Positions 6,873 to 15,230 of a DNA stretch of 47,215 nucleotides are shown here, in pieces (the first letter of the stretch is position 1; every line of letters starts with the position of its first letter). This DNA is from a bacterium (GTDB taxonomy: Bacteria; Actinomycetota; Acidimicrobiia; Spongiisociales; UBA5794). The notes beneath the pieces are model-generated. The model ran no database searches. It was not told the DNA's origin and was given only the letters and a program-made list of their open reading frames with translations. The stretch lies in contig JAAELU010000305.1 of NCBI GenBank assembly GCA_024226255.1, positions 1-47,215 of the forward strand, in the 5' to 3' direction. The translations under genes were made by a program, and so were the position numbers.

Positions 6873-8593
6873 GACGCACCCTCTCGAGCGTCCACCACGA
6901 AGGAGAATTCGATGAGTTGCTCTCCCGTCCAGTCGAAGCCGGCGAGGCGCACCTCGATCAGATCGGTCCCACTATCGGTGACTTCGATCAGGCCGAATTG
7001 ACCGCCTCCGGGGAACACGCCCTCGCTGTACGGGCCGCCCTTGACGCTGCCGGGCCGGTCGAGGGCGGCGGCATGCAGCAGCGGAAACGAGGCTCCCTGG
7101 ACTGTCGAGAAGTTCGTGTTCGTCCCATTGTCGATGGCGATCATGTGGGCGTCCCCGGCGACCATCAACAGTCCATCCAGTTCGTTCGAGGCAATGAAGT
7201 CCGCCAGGGCTCGACGCTCCATGGAGTATCCACCCCAGTGGTCGGCGCCCTCCGCCGGATCGGCAATCCATGGAACCGAAGTCACGATCACCGTGAGCGG
7301 GTATTCACCTTCTGCTTCGAGCAGTTCCGCCTCGAGCCACGCCAGTTGCTCAGCGCCCAACATTGTCTTGGCAGCGTTGTCCACCGCGGCCTTGGGATCA
7401 CGAGCCGAGCGGTTGTCCAACATCAGGAATCGCACCCGACCGACGGAGAAGGACTGGTTGATCGTTCCCGAATCTGCCAACGGGTAGTGGGGCACATAGG
7501 CCCTGTACGCCTCCCTCGCGATGCCGCGAGTCGACGAGGTCGAGTCGGCATCGTTGCCGCCGTAGTCGTGGTCGTCCCAGATGTACGCGATCGGGACGTC
7601 GGCCAGCAACGCCGCTTGGGCCGGACTCGTCAGTGTTTCGTCGAACGCTTCCGTGAACTGTTCGAATGTCTCGATGTGGTCGGCGTAGAAGAAGTCACCG
7701 GGGATCAAGAACATGTCAGGCTCGGCCGCTCGTATCGCTTCGTAGACAGTCCCGCTGGAACCGAGCCGGGCACAGCTCCCGACTGCAACGGTGAAGCTCG
7801 TCGATCCGGTAGCGAAGGTGTGGAAACGGCCGACCCGTTCACTCGCCACAACGCCGTCAACCTCGAGGCGGTATTGATACTCGGTGGCGGGCTCCAGGTC
7901 GATGAGGGCGAAGCTCCAGACATCGTCCTCACGGTTGCCCGGATAGCTCGCTTCGAGTCCGTCCTCGCGGACAGCAACTAGATCGACATCGCCTGCGTCT
8001 TCAACTCGAGCCACTACTTCGGCGCTGCCGTCGGTCACGGCCCCAGCCCACATCCATGCCACCGGACTGTCGGGGAGCCTGGGGAGGTCGGACTGAGGGT
8101 GCGCCGGGCCGTAGCCGTGGTTGTACATCGCCTGGGCGGCGTATCCACCGGCGCCAAGAATCACTGTAAGGGTGACCGCCATAGTCACCACTGCCACCAT
8201 CGTGCGAGTCCGGTGCCAAGCGACAAGAAAGGCGACCCCGGGTATCAGGAAAGCGGCCGCCGGGAGAAACGATGTGAGCGGTTGATGCTGCAGGGCGGCG
8301 AGGACACCCAGGGATGTGGATGAAACGAGCAGAATCGAGCCGCCGAGACCCTCCCACTTCCACGCCACCAGGATGCCGATCCAGATGACCGCGAGCGTTG
8401 CGACCTGGGCCTGCCGTTCCCAAGCTTCAAGGTCGGGTCCATGCGGCAGACCGACTGTGGCGGCCAGGACCAAGAAGAGCCCGGCAACAGCGACCGACCA
8501 CGAGCGGGCAAACCGCCGAGCTCGATGCTCAACATTGTCAGTGATTACGACGGCGTGCAGCCCATGTTCCCTGGCCGATTCTGCATAGGCCAT
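6869..8593 (-). CDS. PhoD-like metallophosphatase with N-terminal membrane domain
   Basis: A 574-aa protein. The N-terminal ~150 residues contain about four hydrophobic segments. A fibronectin-like module follows (LIDLEPATEYQYRLEVDG), then a PhoD-type catalytic domain with FTVAVGSCAR, FLIPGDFFYADH, IAYIWDDHDYGGNDAD and LLMVAGDAHM, which hold the expected Asp, Asn and His metal ligands. PhoD enzymes hydrolyse phosphodiesters or monoesters outside the cytoplasm using Fe/Ca; the catalytic part is probably external. I chose ATG at 8593 because GGAGG lies five bases upstream; the longer frame to 8629 has no ribosome site. It is the first gene of a four-gene operon and overlaps the PEP enzyme by four bases. 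Confidence 0.85.
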   Translation of the reverse strand: MAYAESAREHGLHAVVITDNVEHRARRFARSWSVAVAGLFLVLAATVGLPHGPDLEAWERQAQVATLAVIWIGILVAWKWEGLGGSILLVSSTSLGVLAALQHQPLTSFLPAAAFLIPGVAFLVAWHRTRTMVAVVTMAVTLTVILGAGGYAAQAMYNHGYGPAHPQSDLPRLPDSPVAWMWAGAVTDGSAEVVARVEDAGDVDLVAVREDGLEASYPGNREDDVWSFALIDLEPATEYQYRLEVDGVVASERVGRFHTFATGSTSFTVAVGSCARLGSSGTVYEAIRAAEPDMFLIPGDFFYADHIETFEQFTEAFDETLTSPAQAALLADVPIAYIWDDHDYGGNDADSTSSTRGIAREAYRAYVPHYPLADSGTINQSFSVGRVRFLMLDNRSARDPKAAVDNAAKTMLGAEQLAWLEAELLEAEGEYPLTVIVTSVPWIADPAEGADHWGGYSMERRALADFIASNELDGLLMVAGDAHMIAIDNGTNTNFSTVQGASFPLLHAAALDRPGSVKGGPYSEGVFPGGGQFGLIEVTDSGTDLIEVRLAGFDWTGEQLIEFSFVVDAREGAS

Positions 8594-8743
8594 AACATCC
8601 TCCGGCTTCGCCGGCGGTTCACTACCCATTTAGCGTACGTCCGGAGACGACACCGGCGACAGGGACTTAGGTCCTACCCCCGCTGGGGAACGACTCAGAC
8701 CCTCCTTTCCCTCTCACCCGGTCGAGGCTCCTCGGCGTGAACC

Positions 8744-8749
8744 TAGAGT
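8744..8749 (+). promoter_or_regulatory. -10 hexamer TAGAGT, leaderless promoter
   Basis: TAGAGT lies six bases before the ATG at 8756 and no ribosome site is present, so transcription probably starts at or next to the start codon. No convincing -35 is seen. The same layout precedes at least nine other genes here. Confidence 0.6.
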
Positions 8750-8755
8750 CCTCGT

Positions 8756-9226
8756 ATGGCACGAACTATCGCTACCGACCGCTTTGTGGATCGGGCTGAG
8801 CTCCTCGACTTCGTTCGACCCCGCCATCACGGCATTCTCACGACAACACGTCGTGACGGACGCACCCAACAGTCCCCTCTCACCATGGGTCTCGACGATT
8901 CGCATCGTGTGGTGATCTCGACCTATCCCGAGCGAGCCAAGGTCGCCAACGTTCGGCGGGATCGAGCGGTCTCGATCCTGGTGCTCTCTGACGACTTCGG
9001 GGGTGAGTGGGTGCAGCTCTATGGAACGGCCGAAGTCCTCGACCTCCCCGACGCGCTCGAGCCGTTCGTTGAGTATTTCCGCAACATCGCCGGCGAACAT
9101 CCTGACTGGGATGAATACCGCGAGGCCATGGTCAAACAGGGCAAATGTCTGATCCGGGTCACCATCGATGAATGGGGGCCCATCTCCCGCGGCGGCTTCC
9201 CCGCCCGGCTGGCGGCAGCCGACTGA
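8756..9226 (+). CDS. PPOX-class F420-dependent oxidoreductase
   Basis: A 156-aa split beta-barrel protein of the pyridoxamine-phosphate-oxidase-like superfamily. The segment RHHGILTTTRRDGRTQQSPL and the strand HRVVISTYPERAKVANVRRD are typical of actinobacterial F420-dependent members, as is the end PISRGGFPARL. It should bind deazaflavin F420 and reduce an unidentified small molecule in the cytoplasm. It stands alone, divergent from the PhoD operon, with a leaderless-type promoter. An FMN-binding relative is the alternative, but the short length and motif pattern favour F420. Confidence 0.8.
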   Translation: MARTIATDRFVDRAELLDFVRPRHHGILTTTRRDGRTQQSPLTMGLDDSHRVVISTYPERAKVANVRRDRAVSILVLSDDFGGEWVQLYGTAEVLDLPDALEPFVEYFRNIAGEHPDWDEYREAMVKQGKCLIRVTIDEWGPISRGGFPARLAAAD

Positions 9227-9266
9227 CCGGCGACCGCAGCGGCCTCGCCGTGGGAATTGGACTCGA

Positions 9267-9833
9267 TCAGCCCACGATCGCGGTGATCGTCTCAGTGATC
9301 CAGAACGTCGCGCCGCCGTCGTCGGTGATCCGAAGATCAACCGTGTGCAATCCCTTGTCGAGATGAGACACGGTGTAGCGCCAGAACAGAACCGGGAAAT
9401 CCCAATCGCCGATGCCATTGCCGTTGCCATCGCCGAGCCCGTCGCCGTCGTGATCCCAGGACCATCGCGGACCCTCACCGGGAACCGCCACAAACGCCGG
9501 CTGGTAGCCGGATTTTGCTGAGAACCACGACCCACCGTCGATCGCCAGCTGGATGTCGTGATCCGGATTGCCGACATACGCTTCCAGCACGTCTACCGGA
9601 TCCAATCCCCACTCGAATCCAAGCCGGAGCGGCGAGCGTCCGGGGATGGTCGCGGGCGGTTGTCCGGGCCGACCAGCATCGTCATAGATCAGCACATGCA
9701 CGACGTCTGATCGGCTATCCCATTGCATGTGGTGAGCGTTCTCGCTGGCATTGCTGCCCGCAATCGCTACGGCAGAACCGCCGATCAGCGAGCAAACTGC
9801 GACGAACGCAACAAGCAGTGACTTCCTCATCAT
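9267..9833 (-). CDS. Secreted protein with Ca-binding-like Asp/Gly loop
   Basis: A 188-aa protein. It begins MMRKSLLVAFVAVCSLIGGS, a Sec signal peptide with likely cleavage after the SAVAIAG region. The mature part is mostly beta-strand. Residues around 130-150 read DHDGDGLGDGNGNGIGDWD, a spaced Asp/Asn/Gly pattern like thrombospondin-type-3 or EF-hand-like calcium loops. The end (GLHTVDLRITDDGGATFWIT) resembles an Ig-like or PKD-like strand pair. AAGGA precedes the double ATG. An extracellular structural or binding role is inferred; no enzyme motif is visible. Confidence 0.65.
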   Translation of the reverse strand: MMRKSLLVAFVAVCSLIGGSAVAIAGSNASENAHHMQWDSRSDVVHVLIYDDAGRPGQPPATIPGRSPLRLGFEWGLDPVDVLEAYVGNPDHDIQLAIDGGSWFSAKSGYQPAFVAVPGEGPRWSWDHDGDGLGDGNGNGIGDWDFPVLFWRYTVSHLDKGLHTVDLRITDDGGATFWITETITAIVG

Positions 9834-9882
9834 ATTTCCTTCTGAGCGGCCCCCCTCCCTGGCAGAGTACGCCGCGTATTCC

Positions 9883-10785
9883 CTAGACCTCTACTAGATC
9901 GGTGCTCAGGTCGGGTGCGGTCTCACCGTCTCCTAGGTTCGCTTCGATGGCTTCCGGCAAAGACTTCCGGCCAACATCGACTTGCATATCCGCTGACTTC
10001 ACCTTGAGCCGCACATCCTGAGCGGGCCGCAGCAACATGATTCCGGAACGGGTGACACGCCAGGCCACGATCGTCGTCGCGATCGCAGCCAGCGCAAAAA
10101 GAACCACTACTGCGGTGCTGCGTGCGGCCGATCTGACCTCATCCAGCGTTTCCTCTACGGAATCCTCCAGAGCAACCACGGCGTCCTCGACCGCAGCCTC
10201 GATGCCGGACAGGTCGATGTCATCAGCCGCGTCAATCCGGCCAAAGTCGCTTCCCTCTTCGGGGATCTCGACATCCCCCTCCACCTTGCTCGTCTCCCCG
10301 TTGCTGTCTGTGACGTCTAACCGCACCGCGTAGACGCCGGGCCCCTCATAGGTACGTTCGACATTGCGCCCGCGCGCCTCACGCCCGTCGCCCAGGTCCC
10401 ACGTCCATGTCTCGAGAGCGCCATCGCCCGGTTCTGTGATGTCCTCGAGGCGCATTGTGTAGGTGGCTCCGGGCCGTTCACCCTCAGCACGCTCTTCGCC
10501 CTCTCCGCCCTCTTCGCCCTCGGGTGACTCCTCGAATAAGGCCTGCGCCTCGAAGCGGAACGCTGCGGTCGGTCCGGCGAAGGACTCCTCCCCATCAGTT
10601 GGCTCGGCGGTTACCTCCGGTTCGGCATCAGCGGGGAACCACTCGTCATAGGCGCCAACCGGGTTGCTGAGGACCGGGAAGACCACAAAGAACACGACTA
10701 CGAACATCACCAGCCCAACGAATATGAGGAGGGCGCCCAGACCCTCAGATGAGATCGCCTTGGAATTGCGGACACGTTCCAACAT
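9883..10785 (-). CDS. Membrane-anchored PKD-domain protein
   Basis: A 300-aa protein. One N-terminal membrane helix (about 17-40, LLIFVGLVMFVVVFFVVFPV) leads to a very acidic linker (SPEGEEGGEGEERAEGE). A PKD domain at about 105-172 follows with WTWDLGDGREARG, YEGPGVYAVRLDVTDSNG and EVEIPEE-like strands. An acidic helix then precedes a second membrane helix (about 224-245) and a C-terminal cytoplasmic tail with VRLKVKSADMQVDVGRKS. The PKD domain would be external between two helices. GGAAGGG lies eight bases before the ATG. PKD modules mediate protein or glycan contacts; the partner is unknown. Confidence 0.75.
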   Translation of the reverse strand: MLERVRNSKAISSEGLGALLIFVGLVMFVVVFFVVFPVLSNPVGAYDEWFPADAEPEVTAEPTDGEESFAGPTAAFRFEAQALFEESPEGEEGGEGEERAEGERPGATYTMRLEDITEPGDGALETWTWDLGDGREARGRNVERTYEGPGVYAVRLDVTDSNGETSKVEGDVEIPEEGSDFGRIDAADDIDLSGIEAAVEDAVVALEDSVEETLDEVRSAARSTAVVVLFALAAIATTIVAWRVTRSGIMLLRPAQDVRLKVKSADMQVDVGRKSLPEAIEANLGDGETAPDLSTDLVEV

Positions 10786-10818
10786 GGCTCAATCCCTTCC
10801 AATGACCTCGCACGTACA

Positions 10819-10839
10819 CGACCGATCCTCGATCGGTCG
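10819..10839. repeat. Short inverted repeat, operator or weak terminator
   Basis: CGACCGAT-CCTCG-ATCGGTCG forms an 8-bp perfect stem with a five-base loop. It lies about 35 bp upstream of the PKD-protein start and downstream of the lipid-operon end. There is no T-tract, so an operator is as likely as a terminator. Confidence 0.4.
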
Positions 10840-10987
10840 ACACTGGATGTCAGCGGCAAGTCGGCGAGAACAGATGCGCCTGCCCTCCTGAACCCGGACC
10901 CTCGATAGACGGAAACGGTATTCCCCACCCAATCGTCGGCTCGTCCGAACCAGACGGCTAGAGCAGAACGGCCTTTTCAGCTGACGC

Positions 10988-11365
10988 TCAGCGCACCAGA
11001 GTCCACACGGTCCACGCCGCACCGGCCACGGCCGCCAGGGCCAAGTACCCGATCACCAAACGGGTATCACCGAGTAGGCAACGGCTCGACGCCAAACCGC
11101 GACGCCGGGCCCGCCAGTAGCCAATCACTCCGATTGAACCGAAGATCGCCACCGTGAGCGGCGGGGTGATCAGCCAGGAAATCAACCCAATCGTTGTGTA
11201 GATACACAGGCGTAGTGGGTCGTACTCAGCCGATCCTGCGGGCGTGACTGGGCTCCGTTGGATCGGAGTGTCGGCCGTCGCCGCGGTAGTGGCGCCGACC
11301 GGCAAGCCGTCGGGTACCCGTAGTGGGGCGACGTCGCCAAAAGCCGCCGGAGCTCGGTCTCTCAT
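10988..11365 (-). CDS. Small membrane protein, last gene of Lgt/radical-SAM operon
   Basis: 125 aa starting at ATG 11365, which overlaps the radical SAM stop by four bases (ATGA); the longer upstream frame is excluded because it lies inside that gene. Residues 1-45 are polar and Ala/Pro-rich. Two or three hydrophobic segments follow (IGLISWLITPPLTVAIFGSI near 58-77, then LVIGYLALAAVAGAAWTVWTL near the end), separated by a basic RARRRGLASSR loop. I do not recognise the family. Coupling to the radical SAM gene suggests a membrane role in the same process. Confidence 0.7.
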   Translation of the reverse strand: MRDRAPAAFGDVAPLRVPDGLPVGATTAATADTPIQRSPVTPAGSAEYDPLRLCIYTTIGLISWLITPPLTVAIFGSIGVIGYWRARRRGLASSRCLLGDTRLVIGYLALAAVAGAAWTVWTLVR

Positions 11366-12975
11366 GAGGTCACCTCGATGTCCTTTCGGTGGGGTTGCAG
11401 CGTGAGCGGTACGGAGCCGGCTCGGCGGCCGGCGACTTCGGAGAGTTTGGTTCGACCAAGGGGTGACCACGCCTGGACGGCACAGAACGGAGCACACTGG
11501 TCGAGATCGGCTTCCGAGCGAGTCCCGACATGAACACAGCACTGCAGCAGTCGCTCCTCGAGCATCGTGTTCATGTCCATGAATGGCTTGACAGTGATCC
11601 GTTTGATCCGCTCGCCAATCGTCGCCCGAAGCTGCTCTTGACGCCCTACCGACGAACCGGCCAGGCGTAACAAGCTGGCGATGCCCAGGTCACAGGTCTC
11701 ACAAATGTTGCGGATCAATTCGCCAACGTTGGGCTGGCTCAACGAGGTTTGCTCCGACAGCAATCCCAATAGCGAGTCCTGAACCACGGCCCGCAGCTCA
11801 TCGGGGATCTCGTGGTCGGCGATCCGGTTGGCAACGAGACCGAGGTGCTCCTTGAGACGCTCATGGCCGATCATCGAGACCATGGACTGCCACTCCCCGG
11901 CGTCCGTTTTCATCATGTAGCCGACGGAACAGCAGTGCGGATGCGAACACGGCAACGCTGTGAGATCTCGCCAGGTGACAACCCCTCCGGTCTGGGGACC
12001 GAGCCTCTTGAGGACCCCCGTGTGGGTGAGCCGCTGGAACGGGTTGATGGGTGTCGACCGCCCAGAGCCAAACTGCGGTTGAATCGACACTCCACCGACA
12101 TAGGGCGTGTCCAGGGCGACCTGGATGACGTCGCCGATCTCATCGTCGTTCACACCAAGCGCCGCCGTCATGGTCAGTGTTGTGAAGACCCCGGCCTCTG
12201 AGAGCCGCCGCAGCGCCCTTTCCTTGAGTGAACGAAGATCTGCATTACGGTGATGGAGATAGGTTTCCTTGCGGAGGCCGTCGAACTGGAGATACACCTC
12301 GACCTGGCTGCGGCTTCGCTGCAATACCTCTAGCAACTCGTCGTCGCGGGCCAGCGTCACGCCGTTCGTATTGAGAAGAACCCGCACGATGTTGCGATCC
12401 CGCAGCGCCTCGAGCAGTTCGGCGAACCGCGGGTGCAGCGTCGGCTCACCCCCTGAGAGCATGACAACATCGAGCCGGCCGTTCTCACGTTCGAGGCGTT
12501 GATCGATACTGCCAAGCACATTTTCGAGTTCGACGACCCCCTTCATCTCGGGCGAGGAGTCCGCAAAACACGTCGGGCAACGCAGGTTGCAAGACTGTGT
12601 GATGTCCTCGAGGAGGATGCACGTGTGTTGGGTCTGCATCTCGCCGAGGCCCCGGAGGTAGCCGGAAGGCACCGGGTCGTAGTTGCCAAAGGTGTCGGGG
12701 GCATGGACCTTGGTTGGAGCGGTCCATTGCTCGAGATATTCGAGGATCTCAGCATCCTCGTCGTAGTGGGTGACAACCTTGCCGTGGTCGGGACACCCGC
12801 GCACCAGCCATACCTCGCCTTCGGCCTCCGCCAGGTAGCCGGACAGGCGCCGCACCTCATCGAGAGGGCGTTCGGGGACCGCCTCGTGACACACCGGACA
12901 GAATGCGGTCACGTAGCGCAGAACTCTGTCGTCACGCAGCGGCATTCCCACCTGCGGCCCGGTGACAGCCGTCAT
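11362..12975 (-). CDS. Radical SAM protein, tetraether-lipid-synthase (Tes)-like, COG1964 type
   Basis: A 537-aa radical SAM enzyme. Numbered from ATG 12975, the N-terminal cysteines CPVC (26, 29) and CPDHG (61) look like an extra metal site. CNLRCPTC (129, 133, 136) binds the SAM [4Fe-4S] cluster, and MLSGGEPTLHP is the SAM-contact motif. The C-terminal half is cysteine-rich (CSHPHCC, ICETC, LQCCVHVG, DQCAPFCA), fitting auxiliary clusters. This layout matches the archaeal MJ0619/Tes family, which couples lipid tails; bacterial relatives may make membrane-spanning lipids. That function is inferred from layout. The start was chosen because it overlaps the upstream stop by four bases; the longer frame is not protein-like. 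Confidence 0.8.
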   Translation of the reverse strand: MTAVTGPQVGMPLRDDRVLRYVTAFCPVCHEAVPERPLDEVRRLSGYLAEAEGEVWLVRGCPDHGKVVTHYDEDAEILEYLEQWTAPTKVHAPDTFGNYDPVPSGYLRGLGEMQTQHTCILLEDITQSCNLRCPTCFADSSPEMKGVVELENVLGSIDQRLERENGRLDVVMLSGGEPTLHPRFAELLEALRDRNIVRVLLNTNGVTLARDDELLEVLQRSRSQVEVYLQFDGLRKETYLHHRNADLRSLKERALRRLSEAGVFTTLTMTAALGVNDDEIGDVIQVALDTPYVGGVSIQPQFGSGRSTPINPFQRLTHTGVLKRLGPQTGGVVTWRDLTALPCSHPHCCSVGYMMKTDAGEWQSMVSMIGHERLKEHLGLVANRIADHEIPDELRAVVQDSLLGLLSEQTSLSQPNVGELIRNICETCDLGIASLLRLAGSSVGRQEQLRATIGERIKRITVKPFMDMNTMLEERLLQCCVHVGTRSEADLDQCAPFCAVQAWSPLGRTKLSEVAGRRAGSVPLTLQPHRKDIEVTS

Positions 12976-13304
12976 ATGCCGGATGCCTGCAGAATCGCGA
13001 GGCACGCCCCGGCCAGCACGCCGAACACGGCGACCACAACGACAAGTCCTTTGAGCAGGCACTTTCCGAATCGGGGATCCCGAATGGACATCATTATCAG
13101 CCCGGCAACGATCGACAGCATGACCGCCGCACTGAACCATTCAGCATTGACGGCTTCTGTGAGCGCACTGGCAATCCCGCCAAGCACGAGAAAACCGCCA
13201 AAGACCGCTAGCCCACACAGGGCAAAACCGGGCGTCCGCCGTTCGGGGATGTGCGGCGGGGGTGTCCCCGGCGGAGGGAGATTGGGAGGAGGAAGTTGAG
13301 TCAC
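12972..13304 (-). CDS. Proline-rich-headed membrane protein (hypothetical)
   Basis: A 110-aa protein with a proline-rich start (LPPPNLPPPGTPPPHIP, about 4-20). Three hydrophobic segments follow at about 28-50, 57-73 and 84-107, with a short SIRDPRFGKC loop between the last two. It overlaps the Lgt-like gene before it and the radical SAM gene after it by four bases each, so all three are very likely co-translated. The family is not recognised. Its position suggests a scaffold or partner for a membrane-lipid enzyme. Confidence 0.7.
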   Translation of the reverse strand: MTQLPPPNLPPPGTPPPHIPERRTPGFALCGLAVFGGFLVLGGIASALTEAVNAEWFSAAVMLSIVAGLIMMSIRDPRFGKCLLKGLVVVVAVFGVLAGACLAILQASGI

Positions 13305-14077
13305 AAGGTCGCTTCCGTGAATTGGATGGTTGACGCCTCTTGCCTGAGAAGAGCCAGAGCGAGCAGCGGAATAGTCACGAGCAGGAAGAGCTGCGAGCCG
13401 GACAGGCCAAAGGCCATCTCCGGGTTGCCCCGAACGAACTCAACGACGAGCCGAAATAGCCCATAGCCGAGCAAATAGAGCTTGAAGGATCGACCTTCGC
13501 CGAGGGTGTCCCGCGTCACCCACAAGGCCGCAAACGCAATCAGGTGAAAGAGAATCTCGTAGAGGAACGAAGGATGCAGCGCCGCGCCGGTTAGACATTG
13601 GGGGCAGCTAGGGACGTTGGCGGCGACCGCGGGTGACAGGGTGATCCCCCATGGCAGGGTCGTGGTCGTGCCGATCTGCTCGGTGAGGAAGCACCCGATC
13701 CTGCCGATGGCCATTCCCAAGGCGACGGCGGGGGCAAAGAGCTCGCCGGTGCTCGAGCGGTACCCAACGATGCGCTTGGTCACCTCGGCGCCAAAATATG
13801 CTCCCGCCAGACCGCCGAGAACACTTCGCCCACCGTGCAGCCACACGTCGGCCACGGTGTTGCCGGTGAGTGCGAATTGCCAGATGGCGGCAGCTCTTGC
13901 GAACAGCCCTCCTCCGAGGAGCGCCCCGAGCGCGATCCATCGCACTCGATCGTCTAGCTCACCCCGATCCCGGGCTCTGATGTAGAAGACAAGGACTGCT
14001 GCAATCAGCCCGAGGCCAATGAAGAACTCATGGGTCGGGACGGCCCACGGGCCCACTCGAAACAGCGTCGGCAGCAT
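13301..14077 (-). CDS. Lgt-like (prolipoprotein diacylglyceryl transferase family) protein
   Basis: A 258-aa polytopic membrane protein with about seven helices. It keeps Lgt landmarks: PTHEFFIGLGLIAAVL in the first helix, LHGGRSVLGGLAGAYFG (the HGG segment), GRIGCFLTEQ in place of the usual GRxGNFxNxE signature, and VVEFVRGNP with a following SGSQLF. The Asn-to-Cys and other signature changes suggest a paralogue rather than the housekeeping Lgt. Lgt moves diacylglyceryl from phosphatidylglycerol to lipoprotein cysteine; here a different lipid acceptor or donor is possible. ATG 14077 is chosen over 14200 because the upstream part is not protein-like and TACGGT sits six bases before it. Confidence 0.8.
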   Translation of the reverse strand: MLPTLFRVGPWAVPTHEFFIGLGLIAAVLVFYIRARDRGELDDRVRWIALGALLGGGLFARAAAIWQFALTGNTVADVWLHGGRSVLGGLAGAYFGAEVTKRIVGYRSSTGELFAPAVALGMAIGRIGCFLTEQIGTTTTLPWGITLSPAVAANVPSCPQCLTGAALHPSFLYEILFHLIAFAALWVTRDTLGEGRSFKLYLLGYGLFRLVVEFVRGNPEMAFGLSGSQLFLLVTIPLLALALLRQEASTIQFTEATL

Positions 14078-14083
14078 GCGGCA

Positions 14084-14089
14084 ACCGTA
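14084..14089 (-). promoter_or_regulatory. -10 hexamer TACGGT, leaderless promoter of Lgt/radical-SAM operon
   Basis: On the minus strand TACGGT ends six bases before the ATG at 14077 and no ribosome site is present, matching the TAnnnT-N6-8-start pattern seen elsewhere in the window. Confidence 0.5.
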
Positions 14090-14267
14090 GTTGATAGCGA
14101 CATGACTGCGTTGGAGATTGATCTCCGCACCTCGTGGATTGAGGCGCTGACGGCTTCTACAATGCGGCCATGATTGGAATCGGGCGAGGAGCCCATGCAC
14201 CTCGTCCTAATCCGCTGGCTCCGCCGCGCGCATCGCGCTACTCCGCTCTCTCTCCAAGGACTCCCGT

Positions 14268-15230
14268 ATGTTGAAGACCGCCAACAAGTGGCCCGGAATA
14301 CTTCTCGTCGCCATCGGCGCCGGACTCTGGGGAACCGATGCACTATTCCGTCGCGGCCTTTCGCTGGAACTCCCGGCGTCGACCGTCGTGTTCTGGGAAC
14401 ACCTCATCCTGGTGGCCGTGACGGCCCCCTTCGTCGTACGATTCTGGCGCCGTGGCATCCGTCTCAAAGCCAGCGAGATAACTGCCCTCATCATTATCGG
14501 AGTCGGCGCTTCAGCCGTCGCCACGATGCTGTTCACTGAAGCTTTCAGCTACGGAGATCCGACAACGCCCTTGCTGCTCCAGAAACTGCAACCCCTGGTC
14601 GCCATCGTGGGAGCCCACTGGCTCTTGTCTGAACGGCTCCTCCCCCGCTACGCCTCCTACTTCGCGGTCGCAGTCGGCGGGGCCTACCTCATCTCGTTTT
14701 CGGATCCGACCAACGTCGGAGTCAGCGAACTGACCCCGGCGGCGTACGCCGTCGGGGCCGCAGTGCTGTGGGGCATGGGCACTGTGCTCGGGCGGTACAT
14801 GACGGCCACCATTCGTACAAGCGAGTTGACCGCGTTGCGATTCGCCATCGGGCTGCCGGCTTCGGCTCTGATCGTCCTCTTCAAGGGTGAAGCCAGCGTC
14901 GCCGCAGGTGTTGAAATCGGAGAATTTGGCACGCTGATACTGCTGGCGTTGATTCCCGGCCTGGCAGCGCTCGCCATCTACTACCAGGGTTTGTCGAGGA
15001 CTCCGGCCTCGGCCGCCACTCTCGCCGAGCTGGCCTTTCCCCTCACTGCCATCCTCATCGGATGGGCTGTGTTCGACGGGACTCCCACCGGTACCCAGTG
15101 GCTTGGCATTTTCATCTTGGCCGGCACCATCGTGGCGATGACAAGGGCAGCCCGGAAGAGCAACGAGTCTCTTGGGGTCAAAGCGGCAGATCCGGCGGAC
15201 CTGATCGGTACGGACCAGCCGAATAGCTAG
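14268..15230 (+). CDS. EamA/DMT-superfamily transporter
   Basis: A 320-aa protein with about ten hydrophobic helices arranged as two EamA repeats. The first repeat ends near PLVAIVGAHWLLSERLLPRY; the second carries AALAIYYQGLSRTPASAATL and PLTAILIGWAVFDGTPTGTQ, typical of drug/metabolite exporters. The substrate is not predictable. The ATG at 14268 has AAGGA seven bases upstream. It is divergent from the Lgt-like gene. Its stop codon TAG (15228-15230) lies inside the left tip of a 169-bp hairpin element. Confidence 0.85.
   Translation: MLKTANKWPGILLVAIGAGLWGTDALFRRGLSLELPASTVVFWEHLILVAVTAPFVVRFWRRGIRLKASEITALIIIGVGASAVATMLFTEAFSYGDPTTPLLLQKLQPLVAIVGAHWLLSERLLPRYASYFAVAVGGAYLISFSDPTNVGVSELTPAAYAVGAAVLWGMGTVLGRYMTATIRTSELTALRFAIGLPASALIVLFKGEASVAAGVEIGEFGTLILLALIPGLAALAIYYQGLSRTPASAATLAELAFPLTAILIGWAVFDGTPTGTQWLGIFILAGTIVAMTRAARKSNESLGVKAADPADLIGTDQPNS

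Noticed and set aside
6917..7981. 354-codon plus-strand frame opposite the PhoD-like gene
   Set aside because: Shadow of a gene with full catalytic motifs.
11366..11542. Longer start for the 125-aa membrane protein
   Set aside because: The extension lies inside the radical SAM gene, while the ATG at 11365 gives the usual four-base overlap.
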